This document shows, piece after piece, positions 1 through 11,163 of a DNA stretch of 64,000 bases. The position numbers and the translations under genes were made by a program. Below the pieces are notes generated by a model that saw only the letters and a list, made by a program, of their open reading frames with translations, had not been told where the DNA came from and made no database searches. Source of the stretch: Typha latifolia (lineage: Eukaryota; Streptophyta; Magnoliopsida; Poales; Typhaceae); contig CM034109.1 in assembly GCA_019914945.1 (NCBI GenBank), forward strand, positions 3,596,001-3,660,000, read 5' to 3'. The first letter of the stretch is position 1. Each line of letters opens with the position of its first letter.

Positions 1-75
1 CATATATAAACAACTAAAACTCTCTAACCATAACCTACCTATTCATTCAACAGGCCTCACTCAATCACCACCAAA

Positions 76-363
76 ACACATTTCAAGTATTTATTTAACT
101 TTCTTCATATCGCACAGGACACACCACTCCTTCGAGAGGTAATTAAGAGATGGAGGAGTGGATGAACATTTATTTTTGAGAAATTTAAGCTTCTATTGAT
201 GACAGTGGAAATTGTCATAAATCTTGGATTATATTTAAATGGTAAAAAGGTAGTCTTCGACATGAATAATCCGAAAGATAAAAAAGGAATTGAGGAATGG
301 TACGACGTTCCTTTTGTAAATAGACACTTCAATCCTGGTACTAAAAAAAAGAGTATTAGCTAG
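76..363 (+). pseudogene. Degraded plant mobile domain (PMD)-like fragment
   Basis: One reading frame runs from about 76 to a stop at 361-363 with a single internal TGA near codon 25 of the conserved part. The segment KRWRSG, then the stop, then TFIF, a hydrophobic stretch and NLGLYLNGKKVV resembles the plant mobile domain pattern (RWRPETHTF followed by TLEDVxxLLGLPVDG). PMDs occur in the plant MAIN/MAIL genes and are often carried by transposons. Only about 90 residues are present and the left side is cut by the window edge. The alignment is from memory of the family pattern, so the assignment is tentative. No other feature is seen in 1-360. Confidence 0.35.
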
Positions 364-454
364 GTAGGCATGACACGACCGGCCACGCTTTGGTCGGCCT
401 CGTGCCCAGCATGCCGTAGAGGTGCCACGCACCTCCAATCATCCACCAAGCGCG

Positions 455-573
455 TCCACCAAGCGCGTCAAGCAATCAATCATCCACCAAGCGCATCCTA
501 ACCCTCGTGCCCATCGGGTATCGTCACACTTTCTATCAACTATCATATCAATCGCATTTCATGCTTTCTAATA
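455..573 (+). repeat. LTR family B fragment (B2, left piece)
   Basis: This stretch matches 5975-6092 of the intact B LTR (shared text includes ATCCACCAAGCGCATC and TTTCATGCTTTC). It is the left half of a B copy split by the A-type LTR at 574-1518; the right half resumes at 1519. The stretch 364-454 is GC-rich and contains GGCCGGCC-like and CACCAAGCGCGTC repeats. It may be a rearranged B end, but I could not align it cleanly. Confidence 0.6.
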
Positions 574-1518
574 TGATACAGACTTCACCAATGTCGTCTC
601 GAGCACGAATACACTTTAGGGGGTGTCTTTGTTTCTTGTTTTAATATTTAATTCCTAGGAAAATAAGTTTTCTATAAGTCGCGTTCGAACGCAGGTGGAG
701 TGCATTCGAACGCAGTTGTGAACGCCTACATCACGTCCAAAGAGTGTAAATTGTGCGTTCGAACGCCGTGTTCAAACGCGCTGTGAATGCCTGCATCGCG
801 TTCGCAAATCCAGAGAAGTGGGAAACAAGTGCGTTCAATCGCGCGTTCGAATGCCTGCATTGCGTTCGCAAATCCAGAGAAGAGCGAACTAGGTGCGTTC
901 GAACGCAAGCAGGTGCGTTCGAACGCAAGCAGGCGCATTCGAACGTGGTCGGCGATAATATACTGTTTAGGGTTAATTTTGAATTGTTTGGTTAGCCTCT
1001 AAAGGATGTGGATGGCAACCATTGAAGAATTGAGTTTTGCCTTGCCTCCTTCGTCTTCTTTGCTCTCGTTCTCTCAATCCTTAGCGATGCCGCTTCTAAC
1101 CTCCCTCGATCGGCCAATCACCCTAGTCCGTTAGGGGTGGCCCTCTCCTCCCCCTACTTCCAATCTACCCAACACTTGCCCTAACCCTTCCACCACCACT
1201 TTTCACCGGTGCCACCCCATTAACGTCGATCCACCACCAACCACCATCATTTAGGATCCCATGCCTTCATCCACGGATCCTGGTTAGACCCTCTAATGTT
1301 TGTCCACTAATAGAATGATATCTTGAGATCCCCACATCCGATCCACTTGAAATTTAATTTGTTGGGAAGCTCTTTTTTGGGGCTACAATATATCAAAATT
1401 TCACATTGATCCAATAGCGGTATCTTTCGAGAACTATTTACAAAGTGCTGTGCCAGAATCAGTCTAGATCTGATAATTGGAAGAGATCGAACCTTGGCCA
1501 AAAGGGGAGATCATATCA
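574..1518 (+). mobile_element. Solo LTR of gypsy family A (A1)
   Basis: A 945-bp LTR begins TGATACAGACTTC and ends GAGATCATATCA, i.e. TG...CA with the family's TGAT/ATCA inverted ends. It matches the LTRs at 9358, 19283, 26472 and 34279. It holds the TTCGAACGC motif array (about 680-945) followed by a leader-like GC-balanced segment. It interrupts a B LTR. CTTTC lies immediately right (1519-1523) and also at 564-568, but five extra bases (TAATA) separate the left copy from the LTR, so the target-site duplication is imperfect. No internal region is present, as expected for a solo LTR left by LTR-LTR recombination. Confidence 0.8.
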
Positions 1519-3079
1519 CTTTCCTTCTAAATGACAGATCATATGTATATATCCAGTACGATAACATGTCAATGCATAATAGAAATTTAGGTGAAATAGG
1601 AATCAAGAGAAAAATGATGCAATATGGTCTCCAACCATGTAGTCAACACATGCATACTCATGCTAATCTATTACATGCATACTCATGCTACAGATCAACT
1701 AGATATAACATTATAACAGTATAATAATCTCTCATCATCTCTATATATCACCAATATACTCATATCCCAGTTCAGCCTAATCAAATGTATGCTCGACTAT
1801 AATTATCTCTAGATAAAATCATATAATAATGTTGGAGGCCAAAATATGCATGTACATAATATATAATATAACCTAATTTGAGAAAAGCATATAGGGAATA
1901 AGACTACTCATAGTCTAATTAGAAGACACGAACTATGCATTTGTCAAGTCCGTCAGTCAAATATCAACTCATCGTCATGGTCTACGGGGTCTCACATAAG
2001 GGGGTTCGGGGTCTGAAAATATTTAAGTACCATGAAGTTACTCATTTATCTAATTAGAATTAATTCAAGTAAAATATAACTGTTTATTAGGTTTAGAATC
2101 ACTTCTTTTTTATTTTTTATTACATAACTAGGTCTATATTATAGATATGATTCAAATATTATAATTATATTATTATCATAAAATGCTAGTTATAACATAA
2201 GGAGAAAGGTTTGTTTCTTTTTACTTATAATATTCTAAATATATAATTATAAAGTAAAAGCTAAATAATTATGAATGAGATATAAGTATAGATAAGATCT
2301 ATTTATAATAAATTTATAATTCTTAGTCTATTTTGATTAATTAGAAGTTATATAGTATTTACTTAATTATGCAAATTAATTAATTAATTAATTAATAAGA
2401 CTAGTATCTTATTCTACACACGATAGTATATACTAAATTGTTAAGATTACTTAAAATGCATATATTATGAATATCGTTACATAAATCTAATAATTATAAT
2501 TTACAACACTATCTATTAATTTAATAGAAATATAAATATATAATTAAATAAAAATAAGTATTACCTATATTTATGCATAATAGTTTATAACCTAGTTAAT
2601 CATTAATTATACTAATTATAATTAATAATCATCATGTTGAAGAATATACATTATTATTAAAATAATTAATGTCTAAATAATTTATCTGCATGAATTAGGA
2701 AAGTAATACCTAATTAAATAAATAAACAAACATAAAATAAAGTAGATAATAAAAGCAATGTCACCGGTGTTGGGCCCGGCCCAGCACTGCTTGCTACAGT
2801 GTTGGGCCGAGCCCAGCATTGTTGCAGAAGTAGGAGTTAAGAGACAAGTAGAATGGAAGAAGAAAAAAGAAAGAAAAAGAAGAAAGAGATAGAAGAAGAA
2901 GGAATAAGAAGAGGAGAGGAAGAAAGGAAGGGAGGAGGAGGACTTAGCACCGGTGGGAAGGGCACCGATCGCTGGTGGCTAGCCCGTTGGTGGCCAGCCC
3001 GCTGGTGGCCAGCCCGCAGTCGGCCTCTTGTCGGCGGCTCGGCTCTAGCGAGCCTGAGCCCAAGAGTGCAAGCGAGTGG

Positions 3080-3121
<42 letters not shown>

Positions 3122-3186
3122 GAGAGGAAGGAGGCGGCTCACCGCTTTAGTGGAGGCGGCGGCGGCTCCAAGCTGACGTCGGTAGG

Positions 3187-3232
<46 letters not shown>

Positions 3233-3383
3233 GTGGGGGTAGGCGGCAGCTGCGGCAGCACTAGGGCTTGCCACGGCCAACTGGCCACAACCCGGATGGC
3301 TGCGGCGACGCTAGTGGAGCATGGCACCCCTAGGCAGCTCCCCTTTTGCATGGGTAATAATTTTTTTAAGTTCTAGGTTGTTA
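1519..3383 (+). mobile_element. LTR family B (B2, right piece, to LTR end)
   Basis: This continues the B LTR interrupted at 574 and ends GGTTGTTACA, the same terminus as the intact solo LTR at 7783. Order of parts: AT-rich region; GGGGTCTCACATAAGGGG block near 1986; very AT-rich 2050-2755; paired hairpins (2767-2787 and 2798-2820); a purine tract (GAAGAA then GA repeats to about 3230); GC-rich 3' end. Long Ser/Leu or Arg/Glu ORFs on both strands here are translations of GA/CT repeats, not genes. Confidence 0.7.
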
Positions 3384-3895
3384 CATTTATAATTATAATT
3401 AATAAATTATTATACTTAAATACTTATCTAATACTTATAATAGTGATTGTAAATTATCAAAATAATCTACCATCTAAATAAACTAATATACTTAAATTTT
3501 AGAAAATAAATTATATAATTAATGTAAAAAATTAAAAGGGAGCAACCCCTTTGCTACAGTGCTGGGCCGAGCCTAGCACTGTTGCAGAAGGGGGAAGAGC
3601 TAAGGAAGAAGAAGAAGAAGAAGAAGAAATAGGGAGAAGAAAGAAAGAACAAAAGAAGAAGAAGAAGAAGAAGAAGAAGAAGAAGGAGAAGAAGAAGAAG
3701 AAGAAGAAGAAGAAGAAGAAGAAGAAGAAGAAGAAGAAGAAGAAGGAGAAGAAGAAGAAGAAGAAGAAGAAGAAGAAGAGAAGAGAAGAGAAGGAGAAGG
3801 GAGGAGGGTGCGAACCTGGGCCGACGGGGAGGAGAGAGAGAGAAAGAAAGGGTAGAGAGGAGAGAACGGACCATGCTCCATACATTGATGCATAG
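3384..3895 (+). repeat. Diverged B-type LTR fragment (B4) with long (GAA)n tract
   Basis: This AT-rich stretch leads into one B-type hairpin (AGTGCTGGGC ... GCCTAGCACT, 3558-3580) and then a (GAA)n tract of about 175 bp at 3604-3778 and GA-rich sequence to about 3870. The part from 3445 to 3560 matches 10861-10975, so a second copy of this subtype exists. The normal LTR end is missing; the sequence passes into gag remnants near 3896. Poly-Lys, Glu or Ser ORFs here are simple-repeat artefacts. Confidence 0.6.
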
Positions 3896-4765
3896 TGTTT
3901 ATCTCCTCGAAGACGATCGGAGTTCCAAGAAGGACCAGTGGTGGGACCCCATCAAACTGATACCCTACAGGTCCAGGTGCGTCATGCGAGCGTCAATGAT
4001 CCCCTCTTACCTATGCCCACACATCATTCCCCACCTTTGTTGCAAAACCAAAGACCAGTGATGGTGGAACCCGAGAGGCATGCAGCACCGACGCGCTTCG
4101 TCGATGAGGAGAATTGGCATTTTGAGGATGTGGTTGATCTCGATGGAGATGGTGGTGGACGTGCTCGAGGATTTAGAGAAAGTGATCAACTTACACAACG
4201 GTTTAGACTAGAACCAAGGATCTTTCGTGAACCTGATAATGCTATTCGGGGGAGAACCACATGCTTGGACTTTTCAAAATTCTAAGGTGGTGATCAAACA
4301 GATTGAGTGTTTCAAGTTGAACAATATTTTGATTGTCAAGGTACAACGGAAGATGCAAAGGTCCATATGGCAATCTTTCACCTCCAAGGAACGGCATTAC
4401 ATTGGTTTAGATCGATTCTTCATGGTGGTGGATTTATCGGATGTGCTGATTTTTGTAGGAGTATTACACGTAGATTTGGGACTACGGCATATAAAGATTT
4501 TGCTGCCACATTAAGCAAGATGGTTCAAAGGATGACTGTATTGGAGTACCAAGTTGAGTTTGAGAGAGTTAGTAGTCGTTGTGAGCCACCTTGGCGCGAA
4601 CGAACATTGATGAGTACATTTATTTCAGGGCTGCGGGGTGAGATACAAGCGGATGTTCGTGCTCTATGTCCTACTACTCTTTAGGAGGCTTTTGAGAAGG
4701 CTATGAGGATGGAACAAAAGCATAGGGCTCTAAAGATGGTAGTGAAAACAAATTGGGGCAACCGA
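3896..4765 (+). pseudogene. Gypsy gag remnant (A-like chromovirus), first part
   Basis: Broken frames read in order: Asp/Gly/Arg-rich gag N-terminal region, a fold segment ending LHWFRS, then RRFGTTAYKDF, SRCEPPW and FISGLRGEIQADVRAL, closely paralleling the gag at 29483-30388 (RRFGASGYEDF, SRCHPPW, FISGLRGEIQADARAL). Gag forms the cytoplasmic virus-like particle that packages element RNA. Frameshifts occur near 4285 and 4300 and a stop replaces a residue at about 4682. The gag is cut at 4765 by a solo LTR and resumes at 7789. Confidence 0.75.
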
Positions 4766-7700
4766 TGTAATGCCCCCGCCCAGCATAGGCATGTGCACAC
4801 CCACGCGCCCACACGGCACGCGCGGTGCACGCGATAGGACGGGCGGGGCCCGTCACGCACAAATACACTCCTGTGCACATATATCATGACATCATCAAAT
4901 ACTACCTGCTAACATATCCATGCTCACATAATCTAACACCAAATAAATCATACTATTAACCAAATAAACTTGTTAATATATGAATATCTAAGTCTACAAT
5001 AATATACACTAGACCACTATATAATCTGGCAGGACCCACACGGGCCACAACAAACCATCAAAATATAACTAAACAACTGATACACGAGTACACTATAATC
5101 TGACATGTATTATACAAATCACCGTCTGATACAACAAAGTATAAATATTAAATAATTGTGCAACTCAATATCTGGTTAAACTATCTTCTATACCATGTCA
5201 CGTTTATAGCTCACCTCATTCTCACTCTAAAATATCTCCTCAAGATATTTCAAGTCGCTATCACGTATCACATATCTGAGAGGTTAGAAAAAAATAAGAG
5301 AGTCATGAGCAAAAGGCTCAGTGAATAGACCTTATTAGTGATGCCAAACAAGTAAATCATGTATTGGATAATATGAATTAAAAAGAGCATCATATCATGA
5401 ATGAGTATATGAATGTTCCTCAATAATACATAAATGAAAAATAGATGACATCATGTCATAACTGATAAAATATATAATCCTTGACAATGTATAAATAAAT
5501 CTCCATGTCATACATCATCATAACTCTCTCTCAAATATAACACATACGATACATGCTGATCATGATCATGCTATGGTATCAAATGCAATCACCTATGATG
5601 CATATTAACCATTCGATAATCAGGTATAATAGATGATAATGAAATCATATGCATTTCTCAACATCACGATCATCACCGATATCTTGGTATAATATCATCA
5701 TACTAGACCACTATGCACATTCAACACTCAGTACCCAGTCTTAGCATCATTTTTGAAGGCTCAGAGCATGCTCCACCACCTGCAAGAGTATCTTAAATAT
5801 AATCATACCCCGCCACCCACTAGGGTATCAACATTCATCTAGACCGAGCACCCTTTCTAGCTGATAGAAACCTGGTGAGGATAACTCGCCACATATGTCC
5901 TCGCGAACGGCATGTGCCCGAATGTTTGCTACGCACACAGACTAACGACCTCGAACATAAGGCCAATAGGATCGCGACTATGTCGAGCGATCAATCATCC
6001 ACCAAGCGCATCTTAACCCTCACGCCCACTCGGGTATCCTCACGCTTTCTATTAACTATCCTATCAATCATATTTTATGCTTTCCTTCTAAATGATAGAT
6101 CATATGCATATATCTAATACAATAACAAGTAACTATATAATAAGAATTTAGGTGAAATAGAAATCAAGAGAAAAATGATACAATGTACTCTCCACTATGT
6201 AGTCAACACATATAAAATCATGCTACAGATCAACTCGGTATACAATCATAATAGCAGAATCATCTCCAATCATCTCTATATATATTACCAATGTACTCAT
6301 ATCCCAGATCAGCATAATCAAATGTATGATAAAATATGCTCGACTATAATCATCTCTAGATAAAATCATATAGTCATGCTAGAGGCTAAAACATGCATGT
6401 ACATAATATATAATATAACCTAATTTGAGAAAGGCATCTAGGGGATAAGACTACTCACACTAATCAGAAGACACAAGCCACGTATCCCTTACATCCGCCA
6501 ATCAACCGAGTGATACTCATCGTTAGCAAGGTCCACGGGGTCTCAAATAAGGGGTTCGGGATCTGAAAATATTTAAGTAGCATGAAGTTAGCCGTTTATC
6601 TAATTAAAATTCGTTCATATAATATAAGATGATTTAGTAGGTTTTAGAATTTCTACTTATCTTTATAACTACCTCAATTTTTAATTATAAATAAAAATAA
6701 AAATAAAAATAAAAATAAAGATAAAAATCTAATTATAATTATATCTTGATTAATTAGAGACTATGTAATCATTACCTTATAAAATAATAAATATATAGAT
6801 AAGCCTAGTATTTTATTTGTTACAAAATAATAATGTATAATAAATTATTAGAATTATTAAAATGTATCTCATAAGAATATTAGTATATAAATTTGATAAT
6901 TATAATTTACAAATCTATATATTAATCTAATTGAGATATAAATAATAAATATAAGTATTACCTATATTTATACCTAATTAATCATTAATTATACAAATTA
7001 TAATTAATAATAATTATATTGAAGAATATATAATATTATTAAAATAGTTAATGTCTAAATAATCTATTTCCATTAATTAAGAGAAAATACCTAAATAAAT
7101 AACATAAATAAAATAATAAATCACTGCCATTAGTGCTGGGCTCGGCCCAGCACTGCCTGCTACAGTGCTGGGCCGAGCCCAACACTATGCAGAAAGAGAA
7201 GGAGAAGAAGCCGAGGAAGAAGAAGAAGAAGAAAGGAAAAAGAAAAAGAAAGAAGAAGAAGAAGAAGAGAAGGGAACGGAAGGGAGGCTCACCTAGGCTG
7301 CGGCGGTGGTGGCGGTGATGGCGACAACGATAGGCTGGCATCGGTTAGAGAAGGGAAAGAGAGCTCGAGAGAGAGAGAGAGAGGTGATTGAGAGAGAGAG
7401 AGAGAGAGAATGAGAGAGTTAGCGTGAGAGCACAAAAGAGAGAGAAGGCGGTGAGGGGTGTGACGGTGACGACGGCGATGGCGAGAAGCCATCGGCAAAA
7501 AGGAGAGAAAAAGAGAGGTGCTAGAGAGAGAGAAAGAGAGGAGGGTAAGAGGGAGTGAGAGAGGGAATGAGCGAGTTAGAGAGAGGACGAGCGAGTTAGA
7601 GAGAAAGCTATAGAAAGAGACGGTGATGGGGGGTTGCGGTGGCGACGGCAGCCGTGGTAGCCGCCGCGGGCAGCTAGCCGGGCAATTGACACATGGCGCC

Positions 7701-7783
7701 CCCATGCAGCATCAAGCTGCATGGGCACGAGGTCGGCCACAATCGTGCCCAATTTTTTTTGTTTTTAAGGTTGGGTTGTTACA
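4766..7783 (+). mobile_element. Solo LTR of family B, 3,018 bp, TSD ACCGA
   Basis: The element starts TGTAATGCCCC and ends GGTTGTTACA, with near-inverted ends TGTAA/TTACA. It is flanked by ACCGA at 4761-4765 and again at 7784-7788, a 5-bp target-site duplication as made by LTR-retrotransposon integrase. It sits inside a gag gene that continues on both sides. No internal gag or pol is present, so it is a solo LTR, large for the class. Parts: GC-rich first 100 bp; AT-rich middle; two hairpins at 7132-7154 and 7164-7186; purine tract 7190-7275; GA repeats 7370-7620; GC-rich end. Which internal region belongs to family B is unknown. Confidence 0.9.
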
Positions 7784-7788
7784 ACCGA

Positions 7789-8285
7789 GATGGGCGGTTT
7801 GCACCTAGAATGCCGGCTGAAAATTTTGCGATTTTAAAAACAGCGACTACGAGTACTAGACCATAACCACCTTTGAGACCTTCCGATGTTAGAGGAGGTA
7901 CAAGACCCCCTGTTCAAACTCTCACACTTGCCCAGGTGGAGGAGCGAAGAGCGAAGAGCGAAAGGCCTTTGCTTTCGATGTGATGAGTGTTTCACCCCCG
8001 ATCATCGGTGTTCTAAACCGATCGGGAGTGTGATGCTTATCGACGGTATTGAGGAGGATGATGAGGTTGTTGATGATGAAGAGTGTCCAGAGGAGGTCCA
8101 TGAGGAGACTATTGAGGAGGGCGTGGAGGAAGATATCTAAGCTGAAATATCGATGAATGTATATTCGGGTACTTCTACGCCGAGGACGTTATGAGTAGAC
8201 GAACTCGTTAGAAAACATTGTGTGCACATCCTCATCGATTCGGGGAGTACATATAACTTTCTAGATGAGAGGCTAGTGAGGATAT
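7789..8285 (+). pseudogene. Gypsy gag C-terminus and protease start (A-like), continued
   Basis: This is the downstream half of the gag interrupted at 4765. A zinc knuckle reads CFRCDECFTPDHRC (near 7970-8012), followed by MLIDGIEE and an acidic linker. The protease then begins with the aspartic active-site context ILIDSGSTYNFLDERL near 8222-8270, where the catalytic DSG triplet is intact. The protease processes the Gag-Pol polyprotein. At about 8286 the coding sequence stops against an inverted B LTR; RT and integrase remnants of the same type resume at 11164, so 8286-11163 is probably inserted or rearranged DNA. Confidence 0.7.
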
Positions 8286-9357
8286 TAGTATAATAATTTA
8301 TTAATTATAATTATAAATACTTGCATATGATTATATATAGTTTAGCCATTGTTTATTAGATTAATACATGTAATCATATTGATAATAATCTTATATTTTA
8401 TATAGTTAGTTTTACTAAAAATAATTAAATTGTATAAGTTTCTATTAATGTTTATGTATGCTCATACATGCATATATTTAATATATTTGAATATACAATA
8501 TGTTTGTAGCACCTTATTATTATTATATATTATTTTCTATGCAATAAAATGCTAAGCTCAGATAATTATTTTTATATTTATGGATAATTATTATTATATA
8601 TATGATTAGTAACTAGTTAAGTAAAAGTAGTAATTGCCAAATAATTGAATTATAGTTAGCTATTTTATGTACATATATTTTAATTATATTATTGTATATC
8701 TGATTCTTTTATGATTAAAGAGATTAATTATTATAGGCCTAATATATAATTAGAATAAGGTTATCATAATTATATATATGTAATGTATATCAAGTTATTT
8801 AATAAAATCAAATAATTTATTATATTTTACACCAATGAATTTTAAATGGGATAAACGGCTAACATCATATTACTTAAATATTTCTAGATCTCAAATCCCC
8901 TTATGTGAGACCCCGTGGACCCTAACGATGAGTTGACTAACGGACGTAAGAGATGCGTAGTTCATATCTTCTGATCAGACTGTGAGTAGTCTTATTCCAT
9001 AGACGCTTTTCTCAAATTATGTTATATTATATATTATGTACATGCATGTTTTGGTCTCCAGCATGATTATATGACTTCATTTAAAGATGATTACAATCGA
9101 GCATATTTTTATCATGCATATAATTAGACTAATCTTGGATATAAGTATGATGATGATAAATAGAGATGATGAGAGATGATTATACTGTTGTAAGGTTATG
9201 TCCAATTGATCTGTAGCATGAGTATGCATGTATTAACTACATTGTTGGAGACTACATTATATCATTTTTCTCTTGATTCCTATTCCACCTAAATTCTTGT
9301 TATGTAGTGACTTATTATCGTACTGAATATATGCATATGATTTATCATTTAGAAGGA
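8286..9357 (-). repeat. LTR family B fragment, reverse orientation (B3)
   Basis: The reverse complement matches the B LTR: the block around 8890-8990 corresponds to 1915-2040 and 6430-6590 (GGTCTCA ... GGGGTTCGGG), and 9010-9357 corresponds to 6070-6420. It ends exactly where an A LTR starts at 9358, within 3 bp of the B-LTR position at which A1 is inserted in B2. Neither B terminus is present. Confidence 0.65.
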
Positions 9358-10288
9358 TGATACGATTCAGACTTCACCGATGTCGTCTCGAGCATTGATT
9401 CACTTTAGGAGTGTTTGTTTCTTATTTTAATGTTTAATTTCCAAGAAAATAAGTTTTCTATAAGTTGCGTTCGAACGCGTGTGGAGTCCGTTCGAACGCG
9501 GTTGTGAACGTGGTTGTGGGAGTGTGCATTGTGCGTTCGAACGCTTCGTTCGAACACACTGTGAATGTTTGCATCGCGTTCGCAAATCTAGAGAAGTGGA
9601 AAACAGGCGCGTTCGGTCGCGCGTTCGAATGCCTGCATCGCGTTCGCAAATCCAGAGAAGATCGAACTGATCGCGTTCGAACGCGGTCGACGAAAATATA
9701 TTGGTTAGGGTCAATTTTGAGTTGTTTGATTAGCCTCTAAAGGGATATGGATGGCAATCAGAGAGTCATTATTGAAGAATTGAGTTTTTTTGCCTTGCCT
9801 GTTTCGTCTTCTTCGCTTTCGTTCTCTCAATCTCCGGCGACGCCGCTTCTAACCTCCCTTGACCGGCCAATCACCCTAGACCCTTACGGGCGAGCCTCTC
9901 CTTCCCCTTCTTCCAATCTATCCAGCATTTGCCTAACCCTTCCATCAACCATAACGTTTCCATCACCAATTTTCACCGGTGCCACCCCACAAATGCCGGT
10001 CCACCTCCAACTACCATCTTCCTAGGATCTCGTGCCTCCGTCCACGGATTCTAAATAGACCACCCTGACGTTCGTCCACTAATCAGATTATATCTCAAGA
10101 TCCCCACATCCGATTCGCCTGAAACTTAATTTTTTGGAAATTCTTTTCCGGCTCTACAACATATCCAAATTTCACGTCGATCCGACGAGGGCATATTTCG
10201 GGATCTTATTTCAATATTCCGTGCCAGATATAGTTCAGATTAAAGAATTGGAAGAGATCGAACCTTAGCCTAAGGGAAGATCGTATCA
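9358..10288 (+). mobile_element. 5' LTR of gypsy family A (A2)
   Basis: This 931-bp LTR starts TGATACGATTC and ends GATCGTATCA, giving perfect terminal inverted repeats of nine bases (TGATACGAT/ATCGTATCA). The TTCGAACGC array lies at about 9467-9690. It is followed at once by a primer-binding site and gag, so this is a 5' LTR. The element is cut at about 10860, where a B-type fragment begins, and its 3' LTR is not seen nearby. Confidence 0.85.
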
Positions 10289-10308
10289 AGTTGATATCAG
10301 AGCCACCG
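10289..10308 (+). promoter_or_regulatory. Primer-binding site, tRNA-iMet type
   Basis: TTGATATCAGAGCCACC follows the LTR after two bases. It matches the plant initiator tRNA-Met complement TGGTATCAGAGC except for one base in the core and one at its edge. It would prime minus-strand reverse transcription. The A copies on the other strand at 30919-30935 and 34261-34275 are closer to the canonical site. Confidence 0.7.
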
Positions 10309-10329
10309 TTCCTCGGACAAGCACTTCCT

Positions 10330-10860
10330 ATGACGACCACCAGAACCATGGTTGCACGGCGAGAAGATGAAGAAGATATTCTTCCAATAGAGGAGGGGGA
10401 AACGGTTGCGGGGACTTCCACCCACGGAACCACCCGATCTAATCGGAATACGGAAGAACCTAGTGTTCAAGCCGTGTTGGGGTCTTTATCCGAACAAATA
10501 GCCATCAACGACCAGATGATGATGGAGATGATGCGGGAATTACGGGTGACAAGGGAAGCCATGGCGAACGGGAATGCACCATTGACCCCACGACGTGAGT
10601 CTACACCCATGAACCCACTGCCACCGGTTCAGCCGTTGCAACCACAAGAGCCGCTGCTGCCGCCACCCTATGGGCAGAGACAAGGAAGGATGGTTACACC
10701 AGGCCCAGTTTTAGGTGAACCCATCTGACGAGCGAACCACTATGGAGATCACATTGGAGATCAAGATCCGTGGGCGGGTCAATACGATCCAGAACCATGG
10801 CGAGTCAATCAAAACCGAAGGAGGGATCATCAACCCTTCATGGTGCATCCTCCTCTAGTG
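10330..10860 (+). pseudogene. Gypsy family A gag, N-terminal fragment
   Basis: The ATG at 10330 opens 132 codons (MTTTRTMVARRED ... to a stop at 10726-10728): an acidic N-terminus, a Met-rich helix (QMMMEMMREL) and a Pro/Gln linker. Its orthologue is read in reverse at 30896-30510. A frameshift follows, and gag-like sequence goes on to about 10858. The start agrees with the orthologous copy, which has MMTTRAMAARR. The central gag fold, zinc knuckle and all of pol are missing because the sequence jumps to a B-type fragment. Confidence 0.75.
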
Positions 10861-11163
10861 AATGTAAATTATCAAAACAATCTACCATCTAAATAAACTA
10901 ATTTACCTAAATTTTAGAAAATAAATCATATAATTAATGTAAAAAATTAAAAGGGAGCAATCCCTTGCTATAGTGCTGGGCTCGGTGCAACCTGTCTACT
11001 TCAGTGCTGGTGGCCCTAAGGCTTGCCACGACAGGTGAGAATTTTCTAACTTGCTGGGCTCAACTTGGGCATGAGGCCAGCCACAATGTGGCCGGTCACG
11101 TCGTGCCCAACTATTATCTTTTTCGTTTTATTTTTTATTTATTTTTAGGGCTAGGTTGTTATA
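10861..11163 (+). repeat. B-type LTR 3' fragment
   Basis: The first 115 bp match 3445-3560 almost base for base. A degraded hairpin then appears (AGTGCTGGGC at about 10973), followed by a GC-rich end and GGTTGTTATA, a variant of the B terminus GGTTGTTACA. The purine tract is missing. Its orientation is opposite to the B piece on the other side of A2 (8286-9357), so the pair is not a simple split copy. Confidence 0.55.

Noticed and set aside
680..945. CRISPR-like spaced repeats in the TTCGAACGC arrays
   Set aside because: Plant LTR context, irregular spacing, degenerate repeats and no cas genes; it is an internal LTR motif array.
2837..3376. 133-147 residue ORFs rich in Ser/Leu or Arg/Glu
   Set aside because: GA/CT repeats and GC-rich LTR sequence; no ATG context, domain or conserved counterpart in the sister LTRs.
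3532..3895. Long ORFs of poly-Lys/Glu, Ser/Leu and Phe on both strands
   Set aside because: They are translations of the (GAA)n/(GA)n tract in a B-type LTR; every frame is open because the repeat has no stops.
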